Shown here in pieces: positions 26,244 to 36,439 of a stretch of 64,000 nt of DNA. The translations under genes were made by a program, and so were the position numbers. Below the pieces are notes generated by a model that saw only the letters and a list, made by a program, of their open reading frames with translations, was not told the DNA's origin and searched no databases. Location: contig NZ_LT593747.1 in NCBI RefSeq assembly GCF_900089075.1, positions 1 to 64,000 of the forward strand, read 5' to 3'. Origin of the DNA: Vaginella massiliensis (GTDB lineage: Bacteria; Bacteroidota; Bacteroidia; Flavobacteriales; Weeksellaceae). How positions within the stretch are numbered: the stretch's first letter is position 1; every line of letters starts with the position of its first letter.

Positions 26244-29096
26244 ATGACCAAACCATCTATTCCAGCATTCTTTAGAAAATCTTGGGTAAAAAAAACGGCG
26301 ATTACGCTTGGAGTTTTGGCAGTTTTGCTGTTTGCGCTCAGTCTTGTGATCACCTCGATGATCAACAATAGATTGCCAAAGATTATCGAAGAAAAAAATG
26401 ATACAGCTTATAATCTGACCTACAAAGCGTTGAGTTTTTCGCTTTTCAACTCGTCGCTTGCACTGAAAGGTGTCGAAGTCTCGCCTAAAGATTCGCTAAA
26501 TATTGCAGATTCTATCGATGTTACTGGCAAGATAAAAGAAATCGATGTGGTGGGAATAAATTTTTTGAGACTGCTTGCCAATAAAGAAGTTGCAGCCTAT
26601 GCAATCAACATCAAGCAACCCGAAGTCCATTATTATTTACCAAAAGAGAAAAAAGAAAAAAACGACACCACTCATCCCAAAGTAGGGCAGAGCATCGACG
26701 TGTCGAACGTAAATGTTTACGACGGTATTTTCAAAATGTATTCGTCCGATGGGAAACAACATCTGGCCGAAGTGGAGGATATTGATATCGATTTCGATGG
26801 CGTGCGGTTCAACCAGCGAACGGTCGACAAGAAAATACCTTTCCGATTCAAAGATTTCAAAATCAAACTGGGGCATTTGTTTCTCATTGTTAATGTCAAT
26901 CAGATGATAAAATCTGAAAAAGTAAAGTGGAACAATACCGATTTCGAACTCAATAATTTCACCATGAAACCGCTGAAAATGAATGGTGAAAAATATCTGC
27001 CCAATACCTCAGAAAATGATTTGTTGGATATCGAATCGCCTCGTTTGACGCTGACCAACATGGATTGGGGGTTTACCACGGCAGATAAACTATTTTTCAA
27101 AACCGATCTCATCAAATTCAAAAATCCAAACATCACCATCATTAGCGGCAACGATGCAAAAAAACATGATAGCAATCTCGATGTGAAATCGAATGTGAAA
27201 GCCTCCGCCGCTGGAACTGAACTGATCAACATCAAGCAACTGCAAATAGAAAAAGGAAGAATCAGAAAACTTTATTCAGACGCCAATACGATTCGGTTTG
27301 CTATCAACAATGCCGACTTGAATATTGAAGAAATAAAACTGAATCAACTCACCCGTACAGAAGAAATCCCGATCGACTATAAAACCTTTCGGGTGAAACT
27401 CGATTCGATGTATTATCGGGTAGGGGATATGCAATCTATACGCGCCTCGAAATTGGATTTGACCGAGAAACAATTGGTTTTGAAAGATTTCAAAATGAAA
27501 CCTTTGATTTCGAGATCACAATTCAATCAAAACCTTACCGATCTGAATATTTTATTGGATATAGAAGCTCCGATTCTTACCCTAGACAACAACCGTTGGG
27601 GATTCGAGAACGATCAATTTTTCTTCAAAACAAGTGCGATCAAATTAGACGAGGTAAATGTGAAAATTTTAGACAAAAAAAATAAAAATCAAATTGCACA
27701 AAAGGCAGAGTCGGTGACCAAGCAATTTCTGATCAATTTCGATTTGCAAGTCGATACCATTTCGGTCAAACACTCTCGTTTTACGGCGTCCAACAAATAC
27801 GATTTCGACAATGTAAACCTTACCGTTTTGGGGCTGAATAATCGCTACGGAAAGCAAATGGCGGTGAACCATATCATATTTCGCAATCCGCAATTCACGA
27901 TTTTTGGTCAACCCAAACGCGTAGCACAACGAGAAAATAAGGGAACTCAGCAGTTCAACGATATCATTGTGGTCAAAAAACTTTCTTTGATCAATGGGCA
28001 TTTGGATTTGGTGCCTTATCAGCAAAAAAATCCCAACCTCAAATTGAACGACATTCAGCTCACCTTCGATCAGATTCAGATCGATCCTAAAACCATCCAA
28101 GAATCGGTACCTTTCAGTTATAAAAATGTATTGCTCAAAGCCTCTTCAATGGATTATGATATGAATAAAATATACCAGATGAAGACGTCAGATTTGCAGT
28201 TTTATAACGGAAATTTGGTATTGAATCAATTAAAATTAAACCCAAAATTATCCCGAAAATCCTTTACGAATCAATTGAAAGCAGAAAAAGATTTGTATAC
28301 CGTTTCGGTAAAAAAAATCACGGGTAAAGGCATGCAGTGGGGAATCTCGAAGGCTAAAGATTTTTATATCAACAGCGACCATCTGGTACTCGACGGTATG
28401 CACGCCAATATCTTTCGAAGTAAGATTCCGCCAGACGATTTAACGAAGAAAACCATGTTTTCGCAAAAGCTAAGAGAGGTAGAATTTGGATTCGGAATAA
28501 AAAATCTAAGCATCAACAATTCGATGTTAGAATATGAAGAAGAAACCGTAAAAAGCAAAGGGACAGGAAAATTGACTTTTTCGAACATCAATGCTACCGC
28601 AAAAAATATCAATTCTGGATACAAAAAAAGCAAACTTCCCGATGTGGTGCTCAATTGGAGGTCAGAATTTATGAAAGGAGATTTTAGAGCAGTTTGGACC
28701 TTCAATCCTATGAATAGAACGGAGCAGTTCAATATCAAAGGTACGATTTCCAATTTACCGGCTCAGAATTTAGACCCTTTCATGGTGCCCTACCTCAAAG
28801 CCTCGGCAAATGGATATTTCAACCAAATCAATTTCGATTTTTCTGGTAACGATAAAATAGCAGGCGGAACTTTCAGGATTAATTATAAGGATCTAAAAGT
28901 TAGTCTGTTACGAGACGATGGATCTAGACGCGGTTTTCTCTCAACGGTCGGCAATTTGGCGATTAAAAGCAATTCGAAAGGAAATATAAAACAAGAAAAG
29001 GTTGAAAATATAGAACGTAAACAAGATAAATCATTTTTCAACTTCTTCTTGGCTTGTATCTTAGACGGATTGAAACAAGCTTTATTAATCATATAA
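26244..29096 (+). CDS. AsmA/DUF748-like large envelope protein
   Basis: A 950-residue protein with one N-terminal membrane anchor (about 18-40, TLGVLAVLLFALSLVITSM) and a very long beta-rich remainder. The repeating pattern, in which segments such as LTLTNMDWGF, ILTLDNNRWGF and GKGMQWGISKAKDFY recur, is that of AsmA-like/DUF748 proteins. These span the periplasm and are thought to carry lipid between membranes. No enzymatic motif is visible. The SDR gene starts 7 bp later and probably shares the transcript. The family level is fairly sure, the role is inferred. Confidence 0.75.
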   Translation: MTKPSIPAFFRKSWVKKTAITLGVLAVLLFALSLVITSMINNRLPKIIEEKNDTAYNLTYKALSFSLFNSSLALKGVEVSPKDSLNIADSIDVTGKIKEIDVVGINFLRLLANKEVAAYAINIKQPEVHYYLPKEKKEKNDTTHPKVGQSIDVSNVNVYDGIFKMYSSDGKQHLAEVEDIDIDFDGVRFNQRTVDKKIPFRFKDFKIKLGHLFLIVNVNQMIKSEKVKWNNTDFELNNFTMKPLKMNGEKYLPNTSENDLLDIESPRLTLTNMDWGFTTADKLFFKTDLIKFKNPNITIISGNDAKKHDSNLDVKSNVKASAAGTELINIKQLQIEKGRIRKLYSDANTIRFAINNADLNIEEIKLNQLTRTEEIPIDYKTFRVKLDSMYYRVGDMQSIRASKLDLTEKQLVLKDFKMKPLISRSQFNQNLTDLNILLDIEAPILTLDNNRWGFENDQFFFKTSAIKLDEVNVKILDKKNKNQIAQKAESVTKQFLINFDLQVDTISVKHSRFTASNKYDFDNVNLTVLGLNNRYGKQMAVNHIIFRNPQFTIFGQPKRVAQRENKGTQQFNDIIVVKKLSLINGHLDLVPYQQKNPNLKLNDIQLTFDQIQIDPKTIQESVPFSYKNVLLKASSMDYDMNKIYQMKTSDLQFYNGNLVLNQLKLNPKLSRKSFTNQLKAEKDLYTVSVKKITGKGMQWGISKAKDFYINSDHLVLDGMHANIFRSKIPPDDLTKKTMFSQKLREVEFGFGIKNLSINNSMLEYEEETVKSKGTGKLTFSNINATAKNINSGYKKSKLPDVVLNWRSEFMKGDFRAVWTFNPMNRTEQFNIKGTISNLPAQNLDPFMVPYLKASANGYFNQINFDFSGNDKIAGGTFRINYKDLKVSLLRDDGSRRGFLSTVGNLAIKSNSKGNIKQEKVENIERKQDKSFFNFFLACILDGLKQALLII

Positions 29097-29103
29097 TTTT
29101 CTA

Positions 29104-29856
29104 ATGCAAAGAACAGTTTTCATTACAGGCGCAACCTCTGGAATTGGGATGGCAACAGCCCGCAAATTGGCTCCGAATTTTCGACTCATTTTATGTGGGA
29201 GAAGGCAAGAACGCCTCGATGATTTGATGAAAGAATTGGGCGAAATAACCGATGTTGTAACCTTAAATTTTGATGTTCGAGAAAAATCTGCCGTCTTTTC
29301 GGCGGTAGAACAACTCTCAGACGAATGGAAAAAAATAGATGTATTGGTGAACAATGCAGGAAATGCACACGGATTAGCAACTTTTGATGAGGCCGATATA
29401 GAAGACCTCGAAGCTATGATCGACATCAATGTAAAAGGTTTGATCTACGTTTCGAAGGCTGTTATTCCTTATCTGAAATTATCAGAAAATCCGCATATTT
29501 TCAATATTTCATCCATTGCAGGTAAAGAAGTTTATCCGTTAGGAGCCACTTATTGCGCATCCAAAGCCGCAGTAGAATCTTTGAGCAAAGGCATGCGGTA
29601 TGATTTGTTGCCTTATGGTATAAAAGTGACCAATATAGCGCCCGGAGCAGTAGAAACAGAATTTTCTGAAGTTCGGTTCAAGGGTGATAGCGAGCGAGCA
29701 AAACAGGTGTATGCTGGTTTCGAAGCTTTGGTTGCAGACGATATTGCAGCGGCGATAGATTACGCGTTGCAACAACCTGGCCATGTACAAATTGCAGACC
29801 TCACCATATTTCCTAAAGCACAAGCGGGCGGAACGGTAATTTACAAAACCTTATAA
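29104..29856 (+). CDS. short-chain dehydrogenase/reductase (YdfG-like)
   Basis: A 250-residue classical SDR. The dinucleotide motif TGATSGIG is at 8-15, NNAGNAHG near 88, the catalytic Ser in FNISSIAGKEV and the YCASKAA motif with Tyr and Lys near 157. It resembles the 3-hydroxy acid dehydrogenase group (YdfG), which oxidises L-allo-threonine or reduces malonic semialdehyde with NADP. It is co-directional with the AsmA-like gene. A dehydrocapnine reductase role was considered because of the sulfonolipid genes, but nothing supports it here. Confidence 0.85.
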   Translation: MQRTVFITGATSGIGMATARKLAPNFRLILCGRRQERLDDLMKELGEITDVVTLNFDVREKSAVFSAVEQLSDEWKKIDVLVNNAGNAHGLATFDEADIEDLEAMIDINVKGLIYVSKAVIPYLKLSENPHIFNISSIAGKEVYPLGATYCASKAAVESLSKGMRYDLLPYGIKVTNIAPGAVETEFSEVRFKGDSERAKQVYAGFEALVADDIAAAIDYALQQPGHVQIADLTIFPKAQAGGTVIYKTL

Positions 29857-30053
29857 AAAAAGTCTTAATATCATGATCAATCAGCTTCCAGTACGTTTTT
29901 TAGCACTAAAGCTGGACAAGCCAGCTTGAATATTGTTGCTACGTTGAAGCCCTCATTTCCTTAATTCATCAAAGTTTATTGAATAACAATTAGTTAGTTT
30001 ATCAAATTAGGCAGAATAGCAGTGGCGTAATTCAGAAAATCAATTTCAAACTT
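29857..30053. other. intergenic, no gene seen
   Basis: There is one small hairpin (AGCTGG / CCAGCT near 29910) without a T run. I see no ORF or promoter match. Confidence 0.5.
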
Positions 30054-30976
30054 TTATTCGAAGTTCTTCAGCATTTCGGCGGTTTCTTTTCTGAGCTTCT
30101 CCTTAAAAGATTCAGGACTGATGATTTTCACCCGTTGCCATAAGAGAGAATTTCGTGCTCGAAATCGTAGGTTGGAACCACAAATACAGAAATCACAGTT
30201 TCGGTTTCGATTTTTGAAACGATTTTCTGACTCGAATGGAGTGGCAGCGCTTTATGTAGTTACCTTGATGCGCATCGAACTGCAACACAACCTCTTGCGG
30301 TTTTTCACCGTTGGGCGCGATGATTCCGAACGAATGCCTGAATGCCTCTTCCGGATTGTAGTTTTCTCTACGGAACAGAGAAGTTTTGAGGTCGAGCTCC
30401 TAAAGTCGGTCGAGTGCAAAAGTTTACATGATTTGGTTGTCGTCTTTCGGGTGGTGATCTTTTGCCAAGAGATATCAACGGAGTTCAAACTCCTTGAGTG
30501 CATAGGGTTCGGCAAGGCATTGAGTTTTTTTGGTCGTCCAGAAATTCAGGTAGGTAAAACCGATGATTCTGCGGTTTTTGATAGCATGAATCAGTCCGTT
30601 AAGATTTTCTAATCCGCGAGATTTTCTCGGTTCGAAAATCATAATATCGCCATTACTTTTAGTTTCGCGGTAGGCTTCAATCAACAATATGTTATCGAAA
30701 ATATTTTCTTCGTAGAGGTGGAGTTCTTCTTTTTGGATAAATAGACATTTCGGCTTCGTGAGTATTCGATTTCGATGCCCGAGAGTTCTTGAATCATTTT
30801 TTTTTGTCTCGCTGAAAAGTGGGGTCCGAAAACTGCAAGTCTTCAGTTTTGTCTTTTTCTCTAAATTTTTTTTTGAGAAATTCTTGAATCTCTTCGAACG
30901 AAGCTCCGACCTCTTTCCTTCTGCGGAGCAGTTCTTCGATGTATTTGATGCGCAGTAGCAAATCTTTTTTTGCCAT
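30054..30976 (-). pseudogene. WYL domain transcriptional regulator, frameshifted
   Basis: The pieces of one WYL-type DNA-binding regulator are found in order on the minus strand but in different frames. The N-terminus is MAKKDLLLRIKYIEELLRRR from 30976. A middle part reads HLYEENIFDNILLIEAYRET and GLIHAIKNRRIIGFTYLNF near 30600-30720. A third piece is YDFEHEILSYGNG near 30150. The C-terminus is SPESFKEKLRKETAEMLKNF ending at 30054. At least three frame changes are needed to join them, so no functional protein is made. An intact copy would have about 300 residues. Confidence 0.85.
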
Positions 30977-31008
30977 TGTTTTTTTGTTTTGAAAAAGATA
31001 AAAATTAA

Positions 31009-31031
31009 AACCGCCAAAAAATGGCGGTTTA
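31009..31031 (-). terminator. hairpin upstream of the WYL pseudogene
   Basis: A 9-bp stem (AAACCGCCA / TGGCGGTTT) followed on the minus strand by TAATTTTT resembles a terminator. It may be the end of a lost minus-strand gene. Confidence 0.55.
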
Positions 31032-31139
31032 CTAAATTTTTAAAGAATTAAATAGAATTTCTCCTTAGTCAGCCGGGTATGCTCTTTTTATAATGATCGA
31101 CTAGCCTATTATTTAAGTTTTTGAAACGCTAGCTCACGG

Positions 31140-31890
31140 TTCGCTTACAATCGATTTTGCATGCGCGATATGATGGGCAGTATATATACCCATTATTTCG
31201 AAACTTATCTCAAATACAACCGCTCGAACTAAGCCCGACTTTTTGCGTACAGTTTTCTATATATGGGAGCTTTTCTCACCGAAAATTCAGAACTGATGGA
31301 GATGTAGGCTTCCATTCTGAAAAAGATTCCGGTAACGCCCGAGGTGTACGTTTTGCCTGCAGCGACCAAATACGGTATTCTGCTGCTGCACGCCGATATT
31401 GGTGGAGATGATGTCGCTTTCGAAGAGGTTTGGAAAGAAATGCTGAAACTGAGAATCCGCTATAGCAAATAATCGGCATGCTCGGTCTGCAGTTTTGAAT
31501 ACACCGTGCTCGAGCATCTGATTTTTACAAACCGAGCGAAAGAAATGCTTTTCTTGGTAGAAAACAATACAGTGCAGCAATACAGCGACCGCGATTTTGT
31601 ACCAGTTACACGCAAAAAATCGCACGATCACATCTGGAAAATTCTTTGTGTCGTTACTTCCAACAAGAACGGAAAATACATGGAGGTAAAACAAATGCTG
31701 AATTCTGTAAAGCTCGATCAGTTGGCGTTTGGATGGCAGAAATATTAGAGCATCGTTTATTATTTTCTAAAAATTGAGCTCAGCGAAGCTAATGAAAAGC
31801 TCGACGAGCATCCAACCAAACTGAAATCCTTGATTGAAGAAATGCTTATTTCGTGGTGGGAACACGCCTTGTCCGAAATGCTGGTCTGAA
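31140..31890 (+). pseudogene. decayed, unrecognised coding region
   Basis: Short protein-like stretches occur in succession on the plus strand with stops and frame changes between them. They are SILKKIPVTPEVYVLPAATK with a following acidic helix (about 31310-31470), EHLIFTNRAKEMLFLVENN and SHDHIWKILCVVTSNKNGKY (31506-31748), and KLDEHPTKLKSLIEEMLISW (about 31790-31885). The codon pattern looks coding, but I do not recognise the family. The longest surviving frame is about 80 codons. Confidence 0.45.
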
Positions 31891-31972
31891 AATCATGCAA
31901 ACTTTGGCAAAGCTAACAGCGTCGTGTCCAAACTTTGGAAAGCTAAATGATAAAAATCTCGTGAAATGGTCG

Positions 31973-31980
31973 TATTTTTG
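31973..31980 (+). promoter_or_regulatory. candidate -7 box of uvrA
   Basis: TATTTTTG matches TAnnTTTG and lies 20 bp before the uvrA ATG. No clear -33 element is seen. The distance suggests a short leader. Confidence 0.5.
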
Positions 31981-32000
31981 CATATTGTTTTTTTAAGATT

Positions 32001-34826
32001 ATGAGTCAGGAATTTATAGAAGTTTACGGGGCGAGAGAACACAACCTGAAAAATATCGATGTGAAAATTCCGCGAAACGAATTGGTGGTCATTACCGGCC
32101 TCAGCGGAAGCGGAAAATCTTCATTGGCGTTCGATACCATCTATGCCGAAGGGCAACGACGTTACATCGAGACGTTCAATGCGTACGCTCGACAATTCCT
32201 CGGGGGATTGGAGCGACCAGATGTCGATAAAATAGACGGTCTATCACCTGTAATTGCCATCGAACAAAAAACAACTTCTAAAAATCCGCGCTCGACCGTG
32301 GGAACGATCACCGAGATATACGATTACCTTCGACTGTTGTATGCCCGTGCGTCTACAGCGTATTCTTCGGTAACCAACGAACCGATGATTGCTTATACCG
32401 AAGAGCAAATTATCGAACTCATCAGAGCGCAATCTACCGATCGTAAAATTGCTTTGATGACACCGCTGGTCAAATACCGCAAAGGGCATTACCGCGAACT
32501 TTTTATGATGCTCGCCAAAAAAGGATTCGAGAAGGTGCGTGTAGATGGCGAAATTCAAGACATTACACCTGGTATGATGCTCGATCGTTACAAGGCTCAT
32601 GATGTAGAATTGGTCATCGATCGCTTGTTGCTCAATGATAAAGTTTCGGACGAACGCTTACGTTCTAGTATCACTTTGGCTTTCAATCAGGGCGATGGCG
32701 TGATGATGGTGTATGATTATGCGACAGATACTTCGCGCTATTTTAGCAAAAGTTTGATGTGTCCAAATTCGGGTATTTCGTATGCGTTGCCAGAACCCAA
32801 TACCTTTTCGTTCAATTCGCCAAAAGGAGCTTGTCCAACGTGCGCAGGTTTGGGGAAGTTGAAAGAAGTGAATTTGGATAAAATATTTTCGTTACCCAAA
32901 AAATCGTTAAAGGATAATTTGACCGAAGTTTTCGGAGTTTTAAAAAATACAACCCGAATCAAAAAACAAATCGAAGGCATTTTTGCAAAGCATCAGGTTG
33001 AAGAAAAAACAGCCTTCGAAGATTTGCCAAAAGCGCTGATGGATGATTTACTGAATGGAGTAAACGAAACAGTGAATGTTCAGTTGAAATTTGCCGATGT
33101 CAAAAAAACATACAAATTAGATTTCGAAGGGCTTCGTGCGTTCTTTCAAGATATTATCAACGATAAAAATCATCCGTCACACAATACTTTGACCAAGCAA
33201 TTTTCTAGAAAAATAAGCTGCCCGTCTTGCCACGGAGCGCGCTTGCAATCCGAATCTTTACAATTCAAAATCGACGGTAAAAATATTTCAGAAGTAGCAT
33301 CGATGGACTTGGATGTGTTGATCAACTGGATTCAGCAAGTGCCCAAATCGCTTTCGCCTACCAATAAAGTGATCGCAGCCGAAATCTTAAAAGAAATCGG
33401 GACGAGGTTGCAATTTTTGTTAGATGTTGGCTTGGGGTATCTTTCACTCAATCGCAGTGCTGGCAGTTTGTCGGGAGGTGAATCGCAACGCATACGGTTG
33501 GCGACGCAAATAGGCTCGCAATTGGTGAACGTTCTCTATATCATGGACGAGCCGAGTATAGGTCTTCATCAGCGCGATAATGTAAAACTGATCGATTCTT
33601 TGAAGAAACTGCGCGATATAGGTAATTCGGTTTTGGTGGTAGAACACGACAAAGACATGATTTTGAAATCTGATCATGTGATTGATGTTGGACCAAAAGC
33701 CGGTAGAAGAGGCGGACAAATCGTTTGGTCGGGTACGCCCGAAGCGATGCTTAAAACGCAAACACTTACAGCAAGCTACCTCAATGGGAATCAAAAAATA
33801 GAAGTACCTAAAAAACGTCGAGAAGGCAACAGTCATTATCTGACGCTGAAGGGCGCTACGGGCAATAATTTGCAAAATGTAGACCTCAAAATTCCGCTTG
33901 GGAAATTGGTGGTGGTGTCAGGCGTTTCTGGAAGCGGAAAATCGACCCTGATCAACGAAACCCTTTACCGAATTCTCAATCAACATTTTTTCAGAGCTGA
34001 AAAAGACCCCATGCCTTATCAATCCATCGAAGGCTTGGAACATCTCGATAAAGTAATCGATGTCGATCAATCGCCTATTGGGCGCACGCCACGCTCCAAT
34101 CCGGCGACATATACTGGGATTTTTTCTGATATCCGAAATCTTTTTGCCAATATCCCAGAAGCCAAAATTCGAGGTTACAAACCCGGTCGTTTTTCGTTCA
34201 ACGTGAAAGGTGGACGATGCGAAACCTGTCAAGGAGCAGGAATGCGTGTGATCGAGATGAATTTCTTACCCGATATTCATGTCAATTGCGAAAACTGTCA
34301 AGGAAAACGATTCAATCGAGAGACTTTAGAAATTCGATACAAAGAAAAATCCATTGCCGATGTGTTGGATATGACGGTGAACGAAGCTGTTGATTTTTTT
34401 GAAGCCATCCCGAAGATTTATCAGTACGTAAAAATGTTGCAAGATGTTGGTTTGGGATACATTACGCTGGGGCAACAATCTACAACCCTGAGCGGTGGCG
34501 AGGCGCAACGCGTAAAATTGGCAACCGAATTGGCGAAAAAACAAACCGGAAAAACGTTGTACATCCTCGATGAGCCGACAACAGGTTTGCATTTTGAAGA
34601 TATTAAAGTCTTGATGGAAGTTATCAATCGTATTGTAGATTTTGGGAATACCGTCATCATCATCGAACACAATTTAGACGTTATAAAATTGGCAGATTAC
34701 ATCATAGATGTAGGACCAGAAGGAGGAAAAAATGGCGGAAAAATTGTGGCAGAAGGTACACCAGAAGAAATCATTAAAAATAAAAAAAGCGTGACGGCAG
34801 AATTTTTGAAACCAGAATTGCAATAG
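32001..34826 (+). CDS. uvrA: excinuclease ABC subunit A
   Basis: UvrA is the damage-recognition ATPase of nucleotide excision repair and acts with UvrB. The 941-residue protein has two ABC modules. Walker A of the first is GLSGSGKS at 33-40 and of the second GVSGSGKST near 640. The signature motifs are SLSGGESQRIRLA and TLSGGEAQRVKLA. The zinc-finger cysteines are in CPTCAGLGK, CPSCHGARL, CETCQGAG and CENCQGKRF. The length is normal. The gene stands alone between two noncoding stretches. Confidence 0.97.
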   Translation: MSQEFIEVYGAREHNLKNIDVKIPRNELVVITGLSGSGKSSLAFDTIYAEGQRRYIETFNAYARQFLGGLERPDVDKIDGLSPVIAIEQKTTSKNPRSTVGTITEIYDYLRLLYARASTAYSSVTNEPMIAYTEEQIIELIRAQSTDRKIALMTPLVKYRKGHYRELFMMLAKKGFEKVRVDGEIQDITPGMMLDRYKAHDVELVIDRLLLNDKVSDERLRSSITLAFNQGDGVMMVYDYATDTSRYFSKSLMCPNSGISYALPEPNTFSFNSPKGACPTCAGLGKLKEVNLDKIFSLPKKSLKDNLTEVFGVLKNTTRIKKQIEGIFAKHQVEEKTAFEDLPKALMDDLLNGVNETVNVQLKFADVKKTYKLDFEGLRAFFQDIINDKNHPSHNTLTKQFSRKISCPSCHGARLQSESLQFKIDGKNISEVASMDLDVLINWIQQVPKSLSPTNKVIAAEILKEIGTRLQFLLDVGLGYLSLNRSAGSLSGGESQRIRLATQIGSQLVNVLYIMDEPSIGLHQRDNVKLIDSLKKLRDIGNSVLVVEHDKDMILKSDHVIDVGPKAGRRGGQIVWSGTPEAMLKTQTLTASYLNGNQKIEVPKKRREGNSHYLTLKGATGNNLQNVDLKIPLGKLVVVSGVSGSGKSTLINETLYRILNQHFFRAEKDPMPYQSIEGLEHLDKVIDVDQSPIGRTPRSNPATYTGIFSDIRNLFANIPEAKIRGYKPGRFSFNVKGGRCETCQGAGMRVIEMNFLPDIHVNCENCQGKRFNRETLEIRYKEKSIADVLDMTVNEAVDFFEAIPKIYQYVKMLQDVGLGYITLGQQSTTLSGGEAQRVKLATELAKKQTGKTLYILDEPTTGLHFEDIKVLMEVINRIVDFGNTVIIIEHNLDVIKLADYIIDVGPEGGKNGGKIVAEGTPEEIIKNKKSVTAEFLKPELQ

Positions 34827-35210
34827 CCTTCGTTGTTAGCGTTAGGGTTAACCAATCCGTCAGACCAAAAAAAACTCAATGCGAAAAGAATTTCAGAGAA
34901 AATTTTAGAAATATTGAGATGATTTTTTTATGATTTATGTCAATTTAGTTGGAGGTTTTCAGTAATTCTTTATTATTTTGCTGTCTATTTAGAGAAGTTT
35001 ATTTGAGGTATTGGATTGAGTTTTCTATCGGTCGATTGAACGAGACTTGGCAGGCTATATTTTTTTACACGAAAATAGCTAAGCATAAGCCCGCTTTTTT
35101 TTTACATTATAGAGAATGTCTATTATGATATTGCTAATATCACTTAGATAATGCGACTAAAGTGGATAAAAATTCGGATATTTGAGGTATAACCGAAAAA
35201 ATAAGAAAGT
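34827..35210. other. intergenic, no gene seen
   Basis: AT-rich and without a coding frame of note. The segment before dps holds GGATATTTGAGG, which only partly resembles a -7 box. No repeat shared with other parts of the window was seen. Confidence 0.5.
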
Positions 35211-35666
35211 ATGTTAACAAAGGAACAAAACAAAAGAGTAGCAGAAATCCTAAGTCAAGTTTTAGCAGACGAGAGCATATTGTATCTGAAAACCCGTAAC
35301 GCTCACTGGAATGTAGAAGGAGCAGATTTCAAAACGGTTCATGTGTATTTCGAAGAGTTGTACACCGAGTTACAAGTGGTGATAGATGATGTGGCAGAAA
35401 AAATAAGAACCAAGCAACATTATGCGCCAGCTACGATGAGCGAATATTTAGAGATCACACAGCTAAAAGAAGAGCGTAAAAAGAAATACGATAGTCTGAC
35501 GTTTATGGCAGAGTTATTGAAAGACCATGAAACGATTTGTGCGTTTTTGAACAAAGCAATTCAAGAGATAGAAGCTTTTCCAGATGTAGCAACCTCAGAT
35601 TATCTTACTGGATTGTTGGAGCAACACCAAAAAACAGCTTGGATGTTACGCTCACATTTGAAATAG
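35211..35666 (+). CDS. dps: Dps-family DNA protection ferritin
   Basis: A 151-residue four-helix Dps protein that forms a dodecamer, oxidises ferrous iron with hydrogen peroxide and shields DNA. The ferroxidase segment AHWNVEGADFKTVHVYFEEL has the conserved His32, and VIDDVAEKIRTKQHYAPATM completes the site. The length is short and the N-terminus lacks a long Lys-rich DNA-binding tail. A strong terminator follows. Confidence 0.95.
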   Translation: MLTKEQNKRVAEILSQVLADESILYLKTRNAHWNVEGADFKTVHVYFEELYTELQVVIDDVAEKIRTKQHYAPATMSEYLEITQLKEERKKKYDSLTFMAELLKDHETICAFLNKAIQEIEAFPDVATSDYLTGLLEQHQKTAWMLRSHLK

Positions 35667-35700
35667 AAAGTAGTAAGTTTTTTTCATATTGTGTTAATTA

Positions 35701-35743
35701 GGAAGTGGCCTTGCGTCTTTGGATGCAAGGCCTTCCTTTTTTT
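35701..35743. terminator. terminator between dps and the YegP-like gene
   Basis: A long stem (GGAAG and GGCCTTGC pairing with GCAAGGCC and TTCC) with a 10-nt loop is followed by seven T. It reads mainly as the dps terminator but also faces the convergent gene. Confidence 0.88.
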
Positions 35744-36068
35744 ATGATTCCACTTCTTCTATTTTCGCATCGGCAACATTTTTCTTCACCGATTCTATTC
35801 CGTTTTTGGCTCCAGCCTCCGCTTCGTAAATTTGGCTCGTCCCAATTACTTGTCCGTTGCCAGCTACTAGACTGAATTGCCATTTTCCTTTTTCGGTTTC
35901 TTTCAGTTTGAATTTGCTATCGTCTTGCGAATTTTTTCTTACCGATTCTATTCCGTTCAAGCAAGATTGTTTGGCGGTATATCCTTCGCTCGCAAGAATT
36001 ATTTGCCCGTTTTTAGCTTTCAATCGAAAACGAAACTCTTCTCTTTTGTCTATATAAATTTCAAACAT
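35742..36068 (-). CDS. YegP/DUF1508 family protein, two repeats
   Basis: A 108-residue protein made of two copies of the DUF1508 (YegP) domain, about residues 1-47 and 50-97. Each copy has the pattern hydrophobic-F-x-(L/V)-x-A-x-NGQ-(I/V)-I followed by a C-terminal NGIESV(R/K)KN turn. The fold is known; the function is not. There is no signal peptide, so it should be cytosolic. It converges on dps. Confidence 0.88.
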   Translation of the reverse strand: MFEIYIDKREEFRFRLKAKNGQIILASEGYTAKQSCLNGIESVRKNSQDDSKFKLKETEKGKWQFSLVAGNGQVIGTSQIYEAEAGAKNGIESVKKNVADAKIEEVES

Positions 36069-36383
36069 TTTTAGAATAATTTAGATTAATCAAATACTAA
36101 ATTATAAAATAATTGAAATGTTGTAAAACTTCTTTTGCCCAGAAAAGCTAAATATTCGAAAATTTTTCAACTTCGAACTTATTCAATCTTCCAATATCCG
36201 AGTCAAAACTTCATGTCTCGAAGTGTATTTTTTCTTGAAGGTTGAATAAAATTTTGTATATTTCTTTGGTATATTTAATCTATGCGTTGCTCTTAGAACA
36301 ATGGATAAAATTCATTTCGGCTTCAGAAAAAGGCAGAAAACCTGCGAAAGAATCGCTAAGGTTATGAATTTGTAAAATTTTTT
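36069..36383. other. intergenic upstream of the MarR operator
   Basis: No gene is supported. A 24-codon frame at 36301-36375 and an overlapping frame reading LEQWIKFISASEKGRKPAK look like a short gene remnant, but I cannot name a family. Confidence 0.4.
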
Positions 36384-36409
36384 AATTTATTATGCAAGCA
36401 TAATAAATT
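36384..36409. promoter_or_regulatory. perfect palindrome, probable MarR operator
   Basis: Two 12-bp arms (36384-36395 and 36398-36409, AATTTATTATGC and its exact complement) flank a 2-bp centre. The site ends 4 bp before the -7 box of the marR-fad operon and covers the expected -33 position, so a bound dimer would block the polymerase. Size and symmetry fit MarR-family operators. Confidence 0.75.
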
Positions 36410-36413
36410 TTAT

Positions 36414-36421
36414 TATATTTG
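36414..36421 (+). promoter_or_regulatory. -7 box of the marR-fadNA(E) operon
   Basis: TATATTTG fully matches TAnnTTTG and lies 18 bp before the marR ATG at 36440. The -33 element at a 19-bp spacing would be ATG instead of TTG and lies inside the palindrome. Confidence 0.65.
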
Positions 36422-36439
36422 TGTTTATCTTACACTATC

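Noticed and set aside
29104-29856. SDR as dehydrocapnine reductase (CapC)
   Set aside because: It is 22 kb from the CapA/CapB-like genes and resembles YdfG-type enzymes; co-location is too weak for this call.
30054-30976. Programmed frameshifting in the WYL gene
   Set aside because: At least three shifts in different places are needed, with no slippery site and hairpin pattern.
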